A stretch of DNA of 64,000 bases from an uncultured Pelagibacteraceae bacterium (GTDB lineage Bacteria > Pseudomonadota > Alphaproteobacteria > Pelagibacterales > Pelagibacteraceae): positions 62,001 to 126,000 of the forward strand of contig CACDYK010000001.1 in assembly GCA_902556905.1 (NCBI GenBank), written 5' to 3'. Each line of letters opens with the position of its first letter. Position 1 is the first letter of the stretch. This document shows, piece by piece, positions 28,777 to 36,921 of this stretch. Below the pieces are notes generated by a model that saw only the letters and a program-made list of their open reading frames with translations, had not been told where the DNA came from and made no database searches. The translations under genes and the position numbers were made by a program.

Positions 28777-29924
28777 AAAAAATTGCAATAATTGGTGCTG
28801 GAATTTCAGGTTTGTTTGTTGCAAATTTATTTAAAGAAAATCTTAATTATCAGGTAACTATTTATGAAAAAAATACTTCAATTGATTTAGATGAAGGGTA
28901 TGGAATTCAACTATCTACTAATAGCATAAAACTTCTTAATAAAATTGGATTTAATACCTTTGAAAATAAAGATAGATTTCACCCAGATAAAATTGATTTT
29001 TATACTATCAAACCAGAAAAAAAAATATGTGATCTAAATATTTCAGATTTTAATTCTGAAGATTGTAAGTACACAACGCTTAAAAGATCTAAATTAGTTG
29101 AATTTTTAAAAGATAGATTAAACGATAATATAATTGAGTACGATCACAGTATCGAAAAAATTGAAAAAAATGATGACCAAATACATTTAACTTTTAATGA
29201 AAATAAAAAAGTAATTTGTGATTATTTAATTATTTCTGACGGTGTTTTTTCAAAAGGAAAATCATTAATTTCTAACAATGAGATAAAGTCTTTTTATAAT
29301 AACTCTATTGCTATTAGGGGTAATATTTCAAGAAACAAACTTCAGAATTTAAATGAAAATAATATTTCTTTATTTATGGGGTATAATTTTCATTATGTGA
29401 TTTATCCAGTGAATAAAGATAAAGAAAATTATAATTTTATTGGAATTTTGAAATATCAATTAAGTACAAAAGAGCTGGAAAATTATAGTCTTTTTAAAGA
29501 AGAAACTTTCATTCAAGAAATAAAAGATAAAATAAAAAATGAATTTTCAATTAATATCCTAGAAAAAATTAATAATATTAAATGTTTCCCAGTTTTTGTT
29601 AGTAAAGGTTATCTCAAACCAGGTAAAAATATCTTTTTTGTTGGGGACGCATTTTTTGCTTTTCCACCCTCATTTGCACAAGGGGCCTCACAATCGATTG
29701 AAGGCGCATCAGAGTTATTTGATAATATTATAAATAGTAAAAATTTTTTTTATGACAATAGAGTTGCAAAAGTAAAAATGATTAACAACAGATCAAAATT
29801 AAATCAATTTGCTTTTCACGCATCCAACCCCGCGGTAGTTTTTTTTAGAAACATCGGCTTAAGAGTATTAACTAAAAATAAGAAATTTTTACAAAATTAT
29901 TTGGGTAAAATTTATAAGAATTAA
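28773..29924 (+). CDS. FAD-dependent group A monooxygenase, possible ubiquinone-pathway hydroxylase
   Basis: A 383-residue flavoprotein with the GXGXXG motif IAIIGAGISGLFVA at the N-terminus, a DG-type motif (LIISDGVFSKGKS, about 152-164) and the second FAD motif GDAFFAFPPSFAQGASQSIEGA (about 290-311). This is the layout of UbiH/Coq6 and salicylate hydroxylase-like enzymes. Start overlaps mutY (ATGA). Alphaproteobacteria use diverse flavin hydroxylases of this class for ubiquinone, which makes that role possible, but the sequence does not decide the substrate. The C-terminus (HASNPAVVFFRNIGLR) resembles the salicylate hydroxylase branch. Confidence 0.75.
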   Translation: MKKIAIIGAGISGLFVANLFKENLNYQVTIYEKNTSIDLDEGYGIQLSTNSIKLLNKIGFNTFENKDRFHPDKIDFYTIKPEKKICDLNISDFNSEDCKYTTLKRSKLVEFLKDRLNDNIIEYDHSIEKIEKNDDQIHLTFNENKKVICDYLIISDGVFSKGKSLISNNEIKSFYNNSIAIRGNISRNKLQNLNENNISLFMGYNFHYVIYPVNKDKENYNFIGILKYQLSTKELENYSLFKEETFIQEIKDKIKNEFSINILEKINNIKCFPVFVSKGYLKPGKNIFFVGDAFFAFPPSFAQGASQSIEGASELFDNIINSKNFFYDNRVAKVKMINNRSKLNQFAFHASNPAVVFFRNIGLRVLTKNKKFLQNYLGKIYKN

Positions 29925-30991
29925 TTTTTTGCAATTAATCTTTGTCTTAGATAGTCAATTGGATGTATTCTTCCATTAATGTCACAATGCCAATAAGTCC
30001 AACCGTTACAACTTTCGGCGCCTAAAATAGTAGCTGCAACTTTATGTATAGAACCTTCAGCCTGATTATGTTTAATACTACCATCAGCCATAATTTTAGC
30101 AGTAATTTTTTTCTTATTATCGAAAATATTTGTACCTGGCTTGATTATTCCAAGTTCAACTAAAGAGCCAAAAGGTATTCTTGGTTTAGATCTATTATTT
30201 TTAAGCGTATCAAGTAATTCATTCTCTATTGGCTTTGTATTTTTTAATCTTTGCTCAGCAGCTTTAAAATAGTTTTTTTCCTTTTCTATGCCATAATAAT
30301 TTCTACCCAATTTTTTAGCTACGGTAGCCGTAGTTCCAGATCCTAAAAATGGATCTAAAATCATGTCATCTTTATTTGACGATGCTAATAAAACTCTGTG
30401 TAGTAAAGACTCTGGTTTTTGTGTTGAATGTACTTTTTTACCATTTTTTTTAAGTCTTTCAGAACCACTACAGATTGGTAAATTCCAATTAGATCTCATT
30501 TGCAGATCATCATTTAAACATTTTAATGATTGATAGTTAAAAGTATATTTTGATTTTTCACTCTTTGAAGCCCAAATTAAAGTTTCATGAGCATTAGTAA
30601 ATCGTGTTCCTCTAAAATTGGGCATTGGGTTATTCTTATTCCAAATAACGTCATTTAAAATCCAAAATCCTAAATTTTGAATTGCAGTTCCTACTCTAAA
30701 AATGTTGTGATAACTACCTATGACCCAGATAGCTCCATCTTTTTTTAAAATTCTTTTACACTCAGATAACCATGTGTAGGTAAATTCATCATAATTTTTA
30801 AAATTTTCAAAATGATCCCATTTATCATTCACGGCACTTACTTTAGATCTATCAGGTCTTGTCAGCTCACCTTTTAACTGCAAATTGTAAGGTGGGTCAG
30901 CAAAAACCAAATCAAAAGTTTCGCTTGGAATTTTTTTTAACTCTTCAAGACTATTTCCATTAATAATTTTATTTTTAAAATCAGTTGTCAT
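29921..30991 (-). CDS. ccrM: Cell-cycle DNA adenine methyltransferase CcrM (GANTC)
   Basis: CcrM methylates adenine in GANTC. From ATG 30991 the protein has 356 residues: motif IV DPPYNLQL (32-39), the conserved IGSYHNIFRVG and NPMPNFRGTRF blocks, motif I DPFLGSGTT (213-221), and a C-terminal RAMA domain with GSIHKVAA and CNGWTYWH, closely following the Caulobacter enzyme. A TTG start at 31015 is possible in frame but lies upstream of the likely transcription start. It follows rnhB on the same strand with its own promoter (31004-31032). Its stop shares four bases with the opposing monooxygenase stop. Confidence 0.95.
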   Translation of the reverse strand: MTTDFKNKIINGNSLEELKKIPSETFDLVFADPPYNLQLKGELTRPDRSKVSAVNDKWDHFENFKNYDEFTYTWLSECKRILKKDGAIWVIGSYHNIFRVGTAIQNLGFWILNDVIWNKNNPMPNFRGTRFTNAHETLIWASKSEKSKYTFNYQSLKCLNDDLQMRSNWNLPICSGSERLKKNGKKVHSTQKPESLLHRVLLASSNKDDMILDPFLGSGTTATVAKKLGRNYYGIEKEKNYFKAAEQRLKNTKPIENELLDTLKNNRSKPRIPFGSLVELGIIKPGTNIFDNKKKITAKIMADGSIKHNQAEGSIHKVAATILGAESCNGWTYWHCDINGRIHPIDYLRQRLIAKN

Positions 30992-31003
30992 TTGTATAAA
31001 ATT

Positions 31004-31032
31004 ATTAGACTCCAAATGGATTCTGGGGTCAA
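31004..31032 (-). promoter_or_regulatory. Sigma-70-like ccrM promoter with embedded GANTC sites
   Basis: Read on the minus strand, TTGACC (31032-31027) is followed by exactly 17 bases and TCTAAT (31009-31004); each box matches the consensus at five of six positions. Transcription would start about five or six bases before the ATG at 30991, giving a nearly leaderless mRNA, which fits the lack of a ribosome binding site. GAATC (31023-31019) lies in the spacer, GAGTC (31012-31008) overlaps the first two -10 bases, and a third GANTC (31056-31052) lies upstream. Direct control by CcrM methylation is inferred. Confidence 0.6.
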
Positions 31033-31083
31033 CCTGAGATTGAATTATTTGGATTCGATTTGTGCTAAATAAAAAATAGTTAA

Positions 31084-31656
31084 CTAGATATTGTGTATCT
31101 TGAGCTTAGAAATAGGAGAGAACGTTTTTCTATGATGCTTATTAATACCTAGTTTTTTAATTGCTTTTAAATGTTGTTTAGTCCCATATCCAAAATTTTG
31201 CTCCCAACCATATCCTTTATTATTGGTCGCCAATGTAGTTATAAACTTATCTCTAGCAACCTTAGCTATGATGGATGCTGCAGAGATTGAAGCAATTTTT
31301 TGATCTCCTTTAATTACAGCTTTTAAATTATAATTTTTTAAATCAGGAACTTTATTTCCATCTATCAAAACTTGATTTGGTTTTTTTTTAAGTTTTTTAA
31401 TTGCTCTTTTCATAGCAAGTAAACTTGCTTGTAAGATATTAATTTTATCTATTTCCTTAACCGATGCTTTACTAATAACCCAGATAGAGTTTTTTTTGAT
31501 ATATTTTGATAATAATTCTCTTTTATCTTTAGAAATAGTCTTGGAGTCTTTTAATAATTTTTTATCAATTCTTTTATTTAATATTACTGCTGCTGCATAT
31601 ACTGGACCTATTAAACTCCCTCTTCCAACCTCATCGACACCAGCTATAATTTTCAT
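31084..31656 (-). CDS. rnhB: Ribonuclease HII
   Basis: RNase HII nicks DNA at misincorporated ribonucleotides and removes RNA from hybrids. The 190-residue protein has GVDEVGRGSLIGPVYAAAV at residues 6-24 with Asp8 and Glu9, a third acidic site in VLIDGNK near 98, and SAASIIAKVARDK near 125-137. It follows a 44-codon ORF whose stop directly abuts its ATG. Together with rnhA (15124-15549) the window carries both RNase H types. Confidence 0.95.
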   Translation of the reverse strand: MKIIAGVDEVGRGSLIGPVYAAAVILNKRIDKKLLKDSKTISKDKRELLSKYIKKNSIWVISKASVKEIDKINILQASLLAMKRAIKKLKKKPNQVLIDGNKVPDLKNYNLKAVIKGDQKIASISAASIIAKVARDKFITTLATNNKGYGWEQNFGYGTKQHLKAIKKLGINKHHRKTFSPISKLKIHNI

Positions 31657-31791
31657 TTAAATTATTATAAAGTGATAAATTAATAACCCAACTAAAACTC
31701 CTTTTATAAAAGATATCCAAAGCAAACCATAATTAGAAATACTAAATATCTTTTTACACCATGAAATTAAATTTTTATGTTGCTCAATCAT
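31657..31791 (-). CDS. Uncharacterised 44-residue membrane protein
   Basis: A 44-codon ORF fills the space between the uracil-DNA glycosylase gene (six bases upstream) and rnhB. Its TAA directly abuts the rnhB ATG. The protein has a polar N-terminal half (MIEQHKNLISWCKKIF) and a hydrophobic helix over the last 24 residues (YGLLWISFIKGVLVGLLIYH). The tight fit to both neighbours in a genome with little spare DNA suggests a real gene, but no family is recognised and no clear ribosome binding site is seen. It could also be a chance ORF in a short spacer. Confidence 0.5.
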   Translation of the reverse strand: MIEQHKNLISWCKKIFSISNYGLLWISFIKGVLVGLLIYHFIII

Positions 31792-31797
31792 AAAAAA

Positions 31798-32517
31798 TTA
31801 AATGACAATCTTCATTTCAATTATTTTCTGTTTAATTTTTTTTAAATCTTCCCATGAATATTTTTTATTTTCTGGAAATCTAATTAGATAAGACGGACTA
31901 AATGAAATTATCAGTGGATAGGTTTTATTTTTTAATATTAATTCTTTCCATTTTCCTCTTTCTGAAGATATTTTAGTATTAATACCGGTTAAGGACTCCA
32001 TAGCTGAGCTTCCCATTAAAATAATAATCTTTGGATCAATAATTGAAATATGTTCTTTTAAGAAAACTGAATATCTTCTAATTTCTTGGGCAGTAGGTTT
32101 GCGATCTTCTGGAGGTCTAAAATTGACTGCATAACTACAATAAATATTTTGTCTTCTTATTTCAATCGCAAGTAGCATTTTATTTAATAATTCTCCCACC
32201 TCACCCTTAAATGTTGTGCTGGTTTTATCTTCTGCAGCTCCTGGCGCTTCTCCAATCAACATAATTGAACTATTAATGTTTCCATCTCCCAGGATAAGAT
32301 TTTGCGAGTTATCTTTTAAATTACAATTTTCGATTGAATTAATTTGCTTTTTTAACTTTTCTAAAAGTTCAGCTTTATTAGTTTGATCGTTATCATTACT
32401 ATTTTCAATAATATTAAATCTGTTTATCGGCTTATTTTTAAATACAAAATTTGGCTCTATAGTATCTATTAATTGTTCGTCGAATTTGCCTTTTTGATTT
32501 ATCTTTTTTTTAGTCAT
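31798..32517 (-). CDS. Uracil-DNA glycosylase, family 4-like, with altered motifs
   Basis: A 239-residue UDG-fold protein. Motif A-like LIGEAPGAAED lies at about 87-97, followed by FKGEVGELLNKML and NFRPPEDRKPT (132-142). In family 4 enzymes four cysteines hold a 4Fe-4S cluster; here only Cys65 (in NCNLK) and Cys127 exist, so no cluster is expected. The usual HP in the C-terminal motif is replaced: FSPSYLIR has Ser207 where His is normally found. The N-terminal ~50 residues are polar and poorly conserved. The enzyme probably removes uracil from DNA, but activity should not be assumed. It is divergent from the TPR gene across 11 bases. Confidence 0.8.
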   Translation of the reverse strand: MTKKKINQKGKFDEQLIDTIEPNFVFKNKPINRFNIIENSNDNDQTNKAELLEKLKKQINSIENCNLKDNSQNLILGDGNINSSIMLIGEAPGAAEDKTSTTFKGEVGELLNKMLLAIEIRRQNIYCSYAVNFRPPEDRKPTAQEIRRYSVFLKEHISIIDPKIIILMGSSAMESLTGINTKISSERGKWKELILKNKTYPLIISFSPSYLIRFPENKKYSWEDLKKIKQKIIEMKIVI

Positions 32518-32528
32518 ACAATGATCGA

Positions 32529-34214
32529 ATGTTTAATAAACTAATAAAACTAATTGTAGTTTTTGGAATATTATATCAGACGCCATTGTATTCTAAAAGT
32601 GCTAGTTTTAACGATTTTAACTCAAGAGATTTATCAAATTATTTTTCAGGAATTGTCGCTTTTGAAAATAAAGATAATTTTGATGCATTAAAATTTTTTA
32701 ATGCATCTAAGGTACTTCTTGACAAGCATGATGCATATTTAAAACGATATGTTTATTCTTTGGTTTTAGAAAATAAAGTTCCCCAAGCTATTAATGTAAT
32801 AAAAAATAGTAGCAAAAAGGGAAATTTAGATTTTTTTGATGCTTATTTGCTTTTAATAATTGATAATTTAAAAAAAAATAATTTAGTTCAAGCGGAAAAA
32901 AATTTAAATTTAAGTTTAAATTTTCAAAATGAAAACAGATTTAATTTGGTAATATTTGAAACTCTAAGACAATATCTCTATACTTTTAAAAATAATAAAA
33001 TCCTACCTAACAAAAAAAATTTTGGTAACATCTCCATTATAAATCAAGCTTTTCAAAGATGTTATTTAAAAAAAGAAAATACTAGATCATCTTTTTTAAA
33101 TTTAATTAATAATCCTGATGGAGATTATTCAAGATATATATTTTTTTATATTAATTATTTGATCGAAAATGATAAAATTGAGGAAGCAAATGCTGTCGCT
33201 GATCAACTTGAATATATAAATTCTACACTTTTATTATCTCAAAGCAAAATTTGGATTGAAGATAAAAATTTTAAAGTATTCAGTAAAATTTTTTCATGTA
33301 GTAATCATAACGATATAATTGGTGAATTTTTATTTTTAATTTCAAATCTTTTTTCATCTCAAGGTGATGTCGAAAAGTCTAATTTCTATTTAAATCTTTC
33401 TGACTATTTAAATCCTAAATTTACTTTAAATTCATCGCTCGTAGCTGAAAATTTTTATATCAATGGAGAATATGAAAAGACTAAAAAAGTTTTAAAAAAC
33501 TTTGATACAAAATATGAATTTTATTACTGGTTTAGGGTAAAAAAAGAAGCTCAAATTATTGTCAAAAAGCATGGGTATGAAAAGGGAATAGAGTTTATAA
33601 GTTCGAAGTTTAATAAAATCAATAATCCAAATGTTAGAATGGTTTTTGATGTTGCAAATTTTTACAAAAATTCAAAAAAATATGAAAAAGCAATTAAACA
33701 TTATACTGAAATTATCTCATCTTTGACTATCAATTCGGCTATTAAATCTGATTTATTGTATAGAAGAGGTGGTAGTTATGAACGATTAGGTAATTATCAA
33801 AAAGCAGATGAAGATTTAAAACATTCACTTAAAATTAATCCAGATGATGCTTATGTTTTAAATTATCTGGCATATTCTTGGTTAGAGCGTGATTATAAAA
33901 TTGATGAGGCAATGGAAATGTTGGAAAAAGCTTACGCTCTAAGAAGTAATGATCCCTATATAACAGACTCAATAGGATGGGCGTATTATTTGATAGAAAA
34001 TTACATTGAAGCAGAAAAATACATTAGAAAAGCTGTTGAATTAATGCCAGAAGATCCGACAGTTAATGATCATTACGGTGATATTTTGTGGAAGTTGAAT
34101 AGAAATATTCAGGCAAGGTATTTCTGGAACTATGTTTTAAAATTAGATGATACCGATGAAGAGATTAGAAAACAAATAAATATTAAAATCATAGAAGGTC
34201 TAAATAATTCTTAA
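32529..34214 (+). CDS. Exported tetratricopeptide repeat protein
   Basis: A 561-residue protein with a probable signal peptide (about 1-23, LIKLIVVFGILYQTPLYS). The C-terminal third (about 370-545) holds at least four recognisable TPR units: KYEKAIKHYTEI, GNYQKADEDLKHSLKINPDD, KIDEAMEMLEKAYALRSNDP, and ENYIEAEKYIRKAVELMPEDP. The N-terminal part is also helical with degenerate repeats. It directly precedes ispE (stop abuts ATG). Such proteins usually scaffold envelope complexes; no specific partner is evident. Confidence 0.85.
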   Translation: MFNKLIKLIVVFGILYQTPLYSKSASFNDFNSRDLSNYFSGIVAFENKDNFDALKFFNASKVLLDKHDAYLKRYVYSLVLENKVPQAINVIKNSSKKGNLDFFDAYLLLIIDNLKKNNLVQAEKNLNLSLNFQNENRFNLVIFETLRQYLYTFKNNKILPNKKNFGNISIINQAFQRCYLKKENTRSSFLNLINNPDGDYSRYIFFYINYLIENDKIEEANAVADQLEYINSTLLLSQSKIWIEDKNFKVFSKIFSCSNHNDIIGEFLFLISNLFSSQGDVEKSNFYLNLSDYLNPKFTLNSSLVAENFYINGEYEKTKKVLKNFDTKYEFYYWFRVKKEAQIIVKKHGYEKGIEFISSKFNKINNPNVRMVFDVANFYKNSKKYEKAIKHYTEIISSLTINSAIKSDLLYRRGGSYERLGNYQKADEDLKHSLKINPDDAYVLNYLAYSWLERDYKIDEAMEMLEKAYALRSNDPYITDSIGWAYYLIENYIEAEKYIRKAVELMPEDPTVNDHYGDILWKLNRNIQARYFWNYVLKLDDTDEEIRKQINIKIIEGLNNS

Positions 34215-35060
34215 ATGAAAATTTATAAAGTTAAGTCATTTGCAAAAATAAATTTAGTTTTGCATGTTACTGGCAAATTAAAAAAACTTCATAAAATTGA
34301 AAGTATTATTAAATTTATTCAATTACATGATTTAATTAATATTAAGATAGCTAAAGGCAGTAATCACAAAATTTCTTTCAATGGACATTTTTCAAAAAAT
34401 ATAAAAAAAGACAATACAGTTGATAATTTATTTAAAATTCTAGATGAGAAAAATTTATTAAATAATAAAAAATTTCAAATTAATGTGAAAAAAAATATTC
34501 CACAGGAAGCAGGACTTGGAGGTGGATCAATGAATGCTGCTACTATTTTAAAATTTCTAATTGAAAAAAAGTTTATCAGAATTAAAAAAAAAAAAATTTT
34601 ACAAATTACAAATTTAATTGGTTCTGACGTAATTTTGGGTATTAATCCAAAAAGTACTATCTTGTCATCAAATGGAGCTTTAAAAAGATTTTTAAAGACT
34701 TCTAGTTTTTATACTTTATTAGTGCGTCCAAATTTTGGATGTTCTACAAAAAAAATTTATTCTGGAGTAAAAAAATTTAGTAAACCAGTATTGAATAATC
34801 CTAATAAAAATATGTTAAATTTAAGATTGTTATTAAAGTATGAAAATGCACTTGAAAAAATTGCATTCTCGAAATATCAAAATCTAGAAAAACTTAAACT
34901 TTTTTTAGAAAAACTAAACCAACCATTATTTGTGAGAATGACAGGCTCGGGTTCAGTATTGGTTGCTTATTATCAAAGAAAGCGAGATTGTGAATTAGCA
35001 AAAGTTAAATTTAAAAGAAAATTTAGAAATTATTGGTGTAATACATCAAAAACTATATAA
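34215..35060 (+). CDS. ispE: 4-diphosphocytidyl-2-C-methyl-D-erythritol kinase
   Basis: IspE phosphorylates CDP-methylerythritol in the MEP pathway, the same pathway that ends with IspH (16515-17459). The 281-residue GHMP kinase has SFAKINLVLHV at residues 8-18, the ATP-binding loop PQEAGLGGGSMNAA (96-109), the catalytic-Asp block IGSDVILGI near 140, and a C-terminal MTGSGSVL motif. A run of 13 adenines at 34584-34596 encodes IKKKKI in the middle of the gene. The frame is intact. Confidence 0.93.
   Translation: MKIYKVKSFAKINLVLHVTGKLKKLHKIESIIKFIQLHDLINIKIAKGSNHKISFNGHFSKNIKKDNTVDNLFKILDEKNLLNNKKFQINVKKNIPQEAGLGGGSMNAATILKFLIEKKFIRIKKKKILQITNLIGSDVILGINPKSTILSSNGALKRFLKTSSFYTLLVRPNFGCSTKKIYSGVKKFSKPVLNNPNKNMLNLRLLLKYENALEKIAFSKYQNLEKLKLFLEKLNQPLFVRMTGSGSVLVAYYQRKRDCELAKVKFKRKFRNYWCNTSKTI
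34584..34596 (+). repeat. Homopolymer run of 13 adenines inside ispE
   Basis: Thirteen consecutive A residues encode part of an Ile-Lys4-Ile stretch in ispE. Runs of this length are prone to slippage by polymerases and to sequencing error. The surrounding frame is intact and gives a complete IspE, so the count shown is the functional one. Confidence 0.9.
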
Positions 35061-35093
35061 ATTTAATTTTATTGTGTTATACGAAAACAATAT

Positions 35094-35167
35094 TGGGGCG
35101 TAGCCAAGTGGTAAGGCACTGGTTTTTGGTACCGGCATCCTAGGTTCGAATCCTAGCGCCCCAGCCA
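35094..35167 (+). tRNA. tRNA-Gln (anticodon TTG)
   Basis: A 74-base cloverleaf folds by eye. The seven-pair acceptor stem is TGGGGCG with CGCCCCA; the D arm is GCC/GGC; the anticodon stem is CTGGT/ACCGG around the loop TTTTGGT, with anticodon TTG reading CAA; the T arm is CTAGG-TTCGAAT-CCTAG. The discriminator base is G and the CCA end is encoded. It lies 33 bases after ispE and three bases before the CCA-adding enzyme gene on the same strand. Confidence 0.96.
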
Positions 35168-35170
35168 TAT

Positions 35171-36445
35171 ATGGATAACTTTTTAGATAAAATTTTTTTT
35201 AGATCTCGTAATCTTGATTACATAAGTCAAAATCTTATTAATTTAACACATCAAACACCTGCTAAAAGAATATTTGATGCAATTAATACTTATTCAGAGA
35301 ATAGTGAAGTCAGATATGTTGGTGGGTGTGTTAGAAAAATTATTAAAAAAGAAATAGTCGATGATATTGATTTAGCCACAAATTTAAAACCAAGTGAAGT
35401 TTGTGATGCTTTAAAAAAACAAGATATTAATTATTATGAAACCGGCATTGAGCATGGAACTATTACGGCTATAATTGACGACTACAAGTATGAAATTACT
35501 TCTTTAAGAAAAGATGTATCAACAGACGGACGACACGCAAAAGTAGAATTTTCTTCTGATTGGAAGGAAGATGCAGCAAGAAGAGATTTCTCAATAAATT
35601 CAATATACTCAGATAAAGATGGAAATTTGTTTGACCCTTATAATGGTAAAAAAGATCTTGAGAGTGGAAAAATTAATTTTATAGGAGACTCAGAAAATAG
35701 AATTAAAGAAGATTATTTACGTATTCTTAGATATGTTCGTTTTTTTATAAATTATTCAAATCAAAGCCATGACATCAATATAATTAAAAAGATAAAAAAA
35801 AATATTGGTGGTGTTTCAAAACTATCATCAGAAAGATTGTTAGATGAATTTAAAAAACTAACAAGATCCAATGCATTCTTAAAAATATTTAAAGATGAGA
35901 CTAGTTTAGATCTTATAGGGATTATTTTTCCTCAATTAAAAAACTTAGAAAATTTCAAAAAATTAAATTCTTATGCTCTTGACAATCTATCTAAGGTAGA
36001 TTTTATTTTTTTATTATCATTATTGATTATCGATGGAACAGATAATACTGATTATTTTTTTTATAAATTTAATATATCTAAAAAAGATCAAAAAAGATTA
36101 AAATCAATTGATTCTTTCTATAAAGAAAATGTAAATATAAAAAATTTTAATGAAAAAAATTTTAATAAGATTCTCTATTATAATGGCAAGCAAGCTGTAT
36201 TTGATATTATTAATTATAAATTATTTATATCCCCTAAAGTTGAAAAAAAATTACTTAAATTAATAGAATCTTATAAAGATAAGGTTGTTCCAAATCTTCC
36301 AATTGACGCAAACATGCTCATGACTAAATATAATATTCCTGAGGGAAAGACCTTGGGTAATAAGTTAAAGTTAATAGAGGAAATATGGGTTGATAATAAA
36401 TTCCAAATTTCAGATAAACAAATCCAAAAAATTATTAAAAGTTAA
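35171..36445 (+). CDS. cca: CCA tRNA nucleotidyltransferase / poly(A) polymerase family
   Basis: A 424-residue class II nucleotidyltransferase. The head has YVGGCVRK (about 49-56), the metal-binding DDIDLAT (Asp65, Asp67) and the DGRHAKVEF and RRDFSINSIY motifs (about 121-150); a helical body follows. Such enzymes repair or add the 3' CCA of tRNAs; poly(A) polymerases share the fold. Placement three bases after tRNA-Gln suits the tRNA role, but the two activities cannot be separated by eye. The stop shares four bases (TTAA) with the greA stop. Confidence 0.9.
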   Translation: MDNFLDKIFFRSRNLDYISQNLINLTHQTPAKRIFDAINTYSENSEVRYVGGCVRKIIKKEIVDDIDLATNLKPSEVCDALKKQDINYYETGIEHGTITAIIDDYKYEITSLRKDVSTDGRHAKVEFSSDWKEDAARRDFSINSIYSDKDGNLFDPYNGKKDLESGKINFIGDSENRIKEDYLRILRYVRFFINYSNQSHDINIIKKIKKNIGGVSKLSSERLLDEFKKLTRSNAFLKIFKDETSLDLIGIIFPQLKNLENFKKLNSYALDNLSKVDFIFLLSLLIIDGTDNTDYFFYKFNISKKDQKRLKSIDSFYKENVNIKNFNEKNFNKILYYNGKQAVFDIINYKLFISPKVEKKLLKLIESYKDKVVPNLPIDANMLMTKYNIPEGKTLGNKLKLIEEIWVDNKFQISDKQIQKIIKS

Positions 36446-36918
36446 ATATATTTAACATCTTTTATTTCAAAATTTTTAATTCCTGCAGGAGTTTTGATTT
36501 CGACTAGATCATTTTTATTTTTTCCAATTAAACCTTTACCAATTGGTGATTGAAAAAAAATTAGTTTTTGTTTTAAATCAGCTTCATCTTTTCCAACAAT
36601 TTTGTAGTTAATTTTTTCACCATTATCTAGGTTTTCTAAAAATACAGTAGAGCCAAAGATTATTTTACCCTCATTATTTAATTTTGTAACATCAATGACA
36701 TTGGCCCTTGCAATAATATCATTGATTTCTGTTATTCGTCCTTCGCTATGAGACTGCTCTTCTTTGGCTGCATGATATTCTGCATTTTCTTTTAGATCTC
36801 CATGTGATCTAGCCTCTGCAATTGCAGCTACAATTTCTGGTCTCTTTTTTTCTTTTAAGAAAACTAACTCTTCTTTTAGTTTGTTTAAACCATTCAATGT
36901 TATTGGTTCTTTATCCAT
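36442..36918 (-). CDS. greA: Transcription elongation factor GreA
   Basis: GreA stimulates transcript cleavage by backtracked RNA polymerase. The 158-residue protein has an N-terminal coiled coil (LNKLKEELVFLKEKKRPEI, then AIAEARSHGDLKENAEYHAAKEEQ with the acidic tip), and a C-terminal FKBP-like domain ending in SPIGKGLIGKNKNDLVEIKTP. Length is normal. It is three bases behind hemF. Confidence 0.97.
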   Translation of the reverse strand: MDKEPITLNGLNKLKEELVFLKEKKRPEIVAAIAEARSHGDLKENAEYHAAKEEQSHSEGRITEINDIIARANVIDVTKLNNEGKIIFGSTVFLENLDNGEKINYKIVGKDEADLKQKLIFFQSPIGKGLIGKNKNDLVEIKTPAGIKNFEIKDVKYI

Positions 36919-36921
36919 TTT

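Noticed and set aside
31013-31015. TTG start for ccrM
   Set aside because: It lies between the promoter boxes, upstream of the predicted transcript start, and the family start fits ATG 30991.
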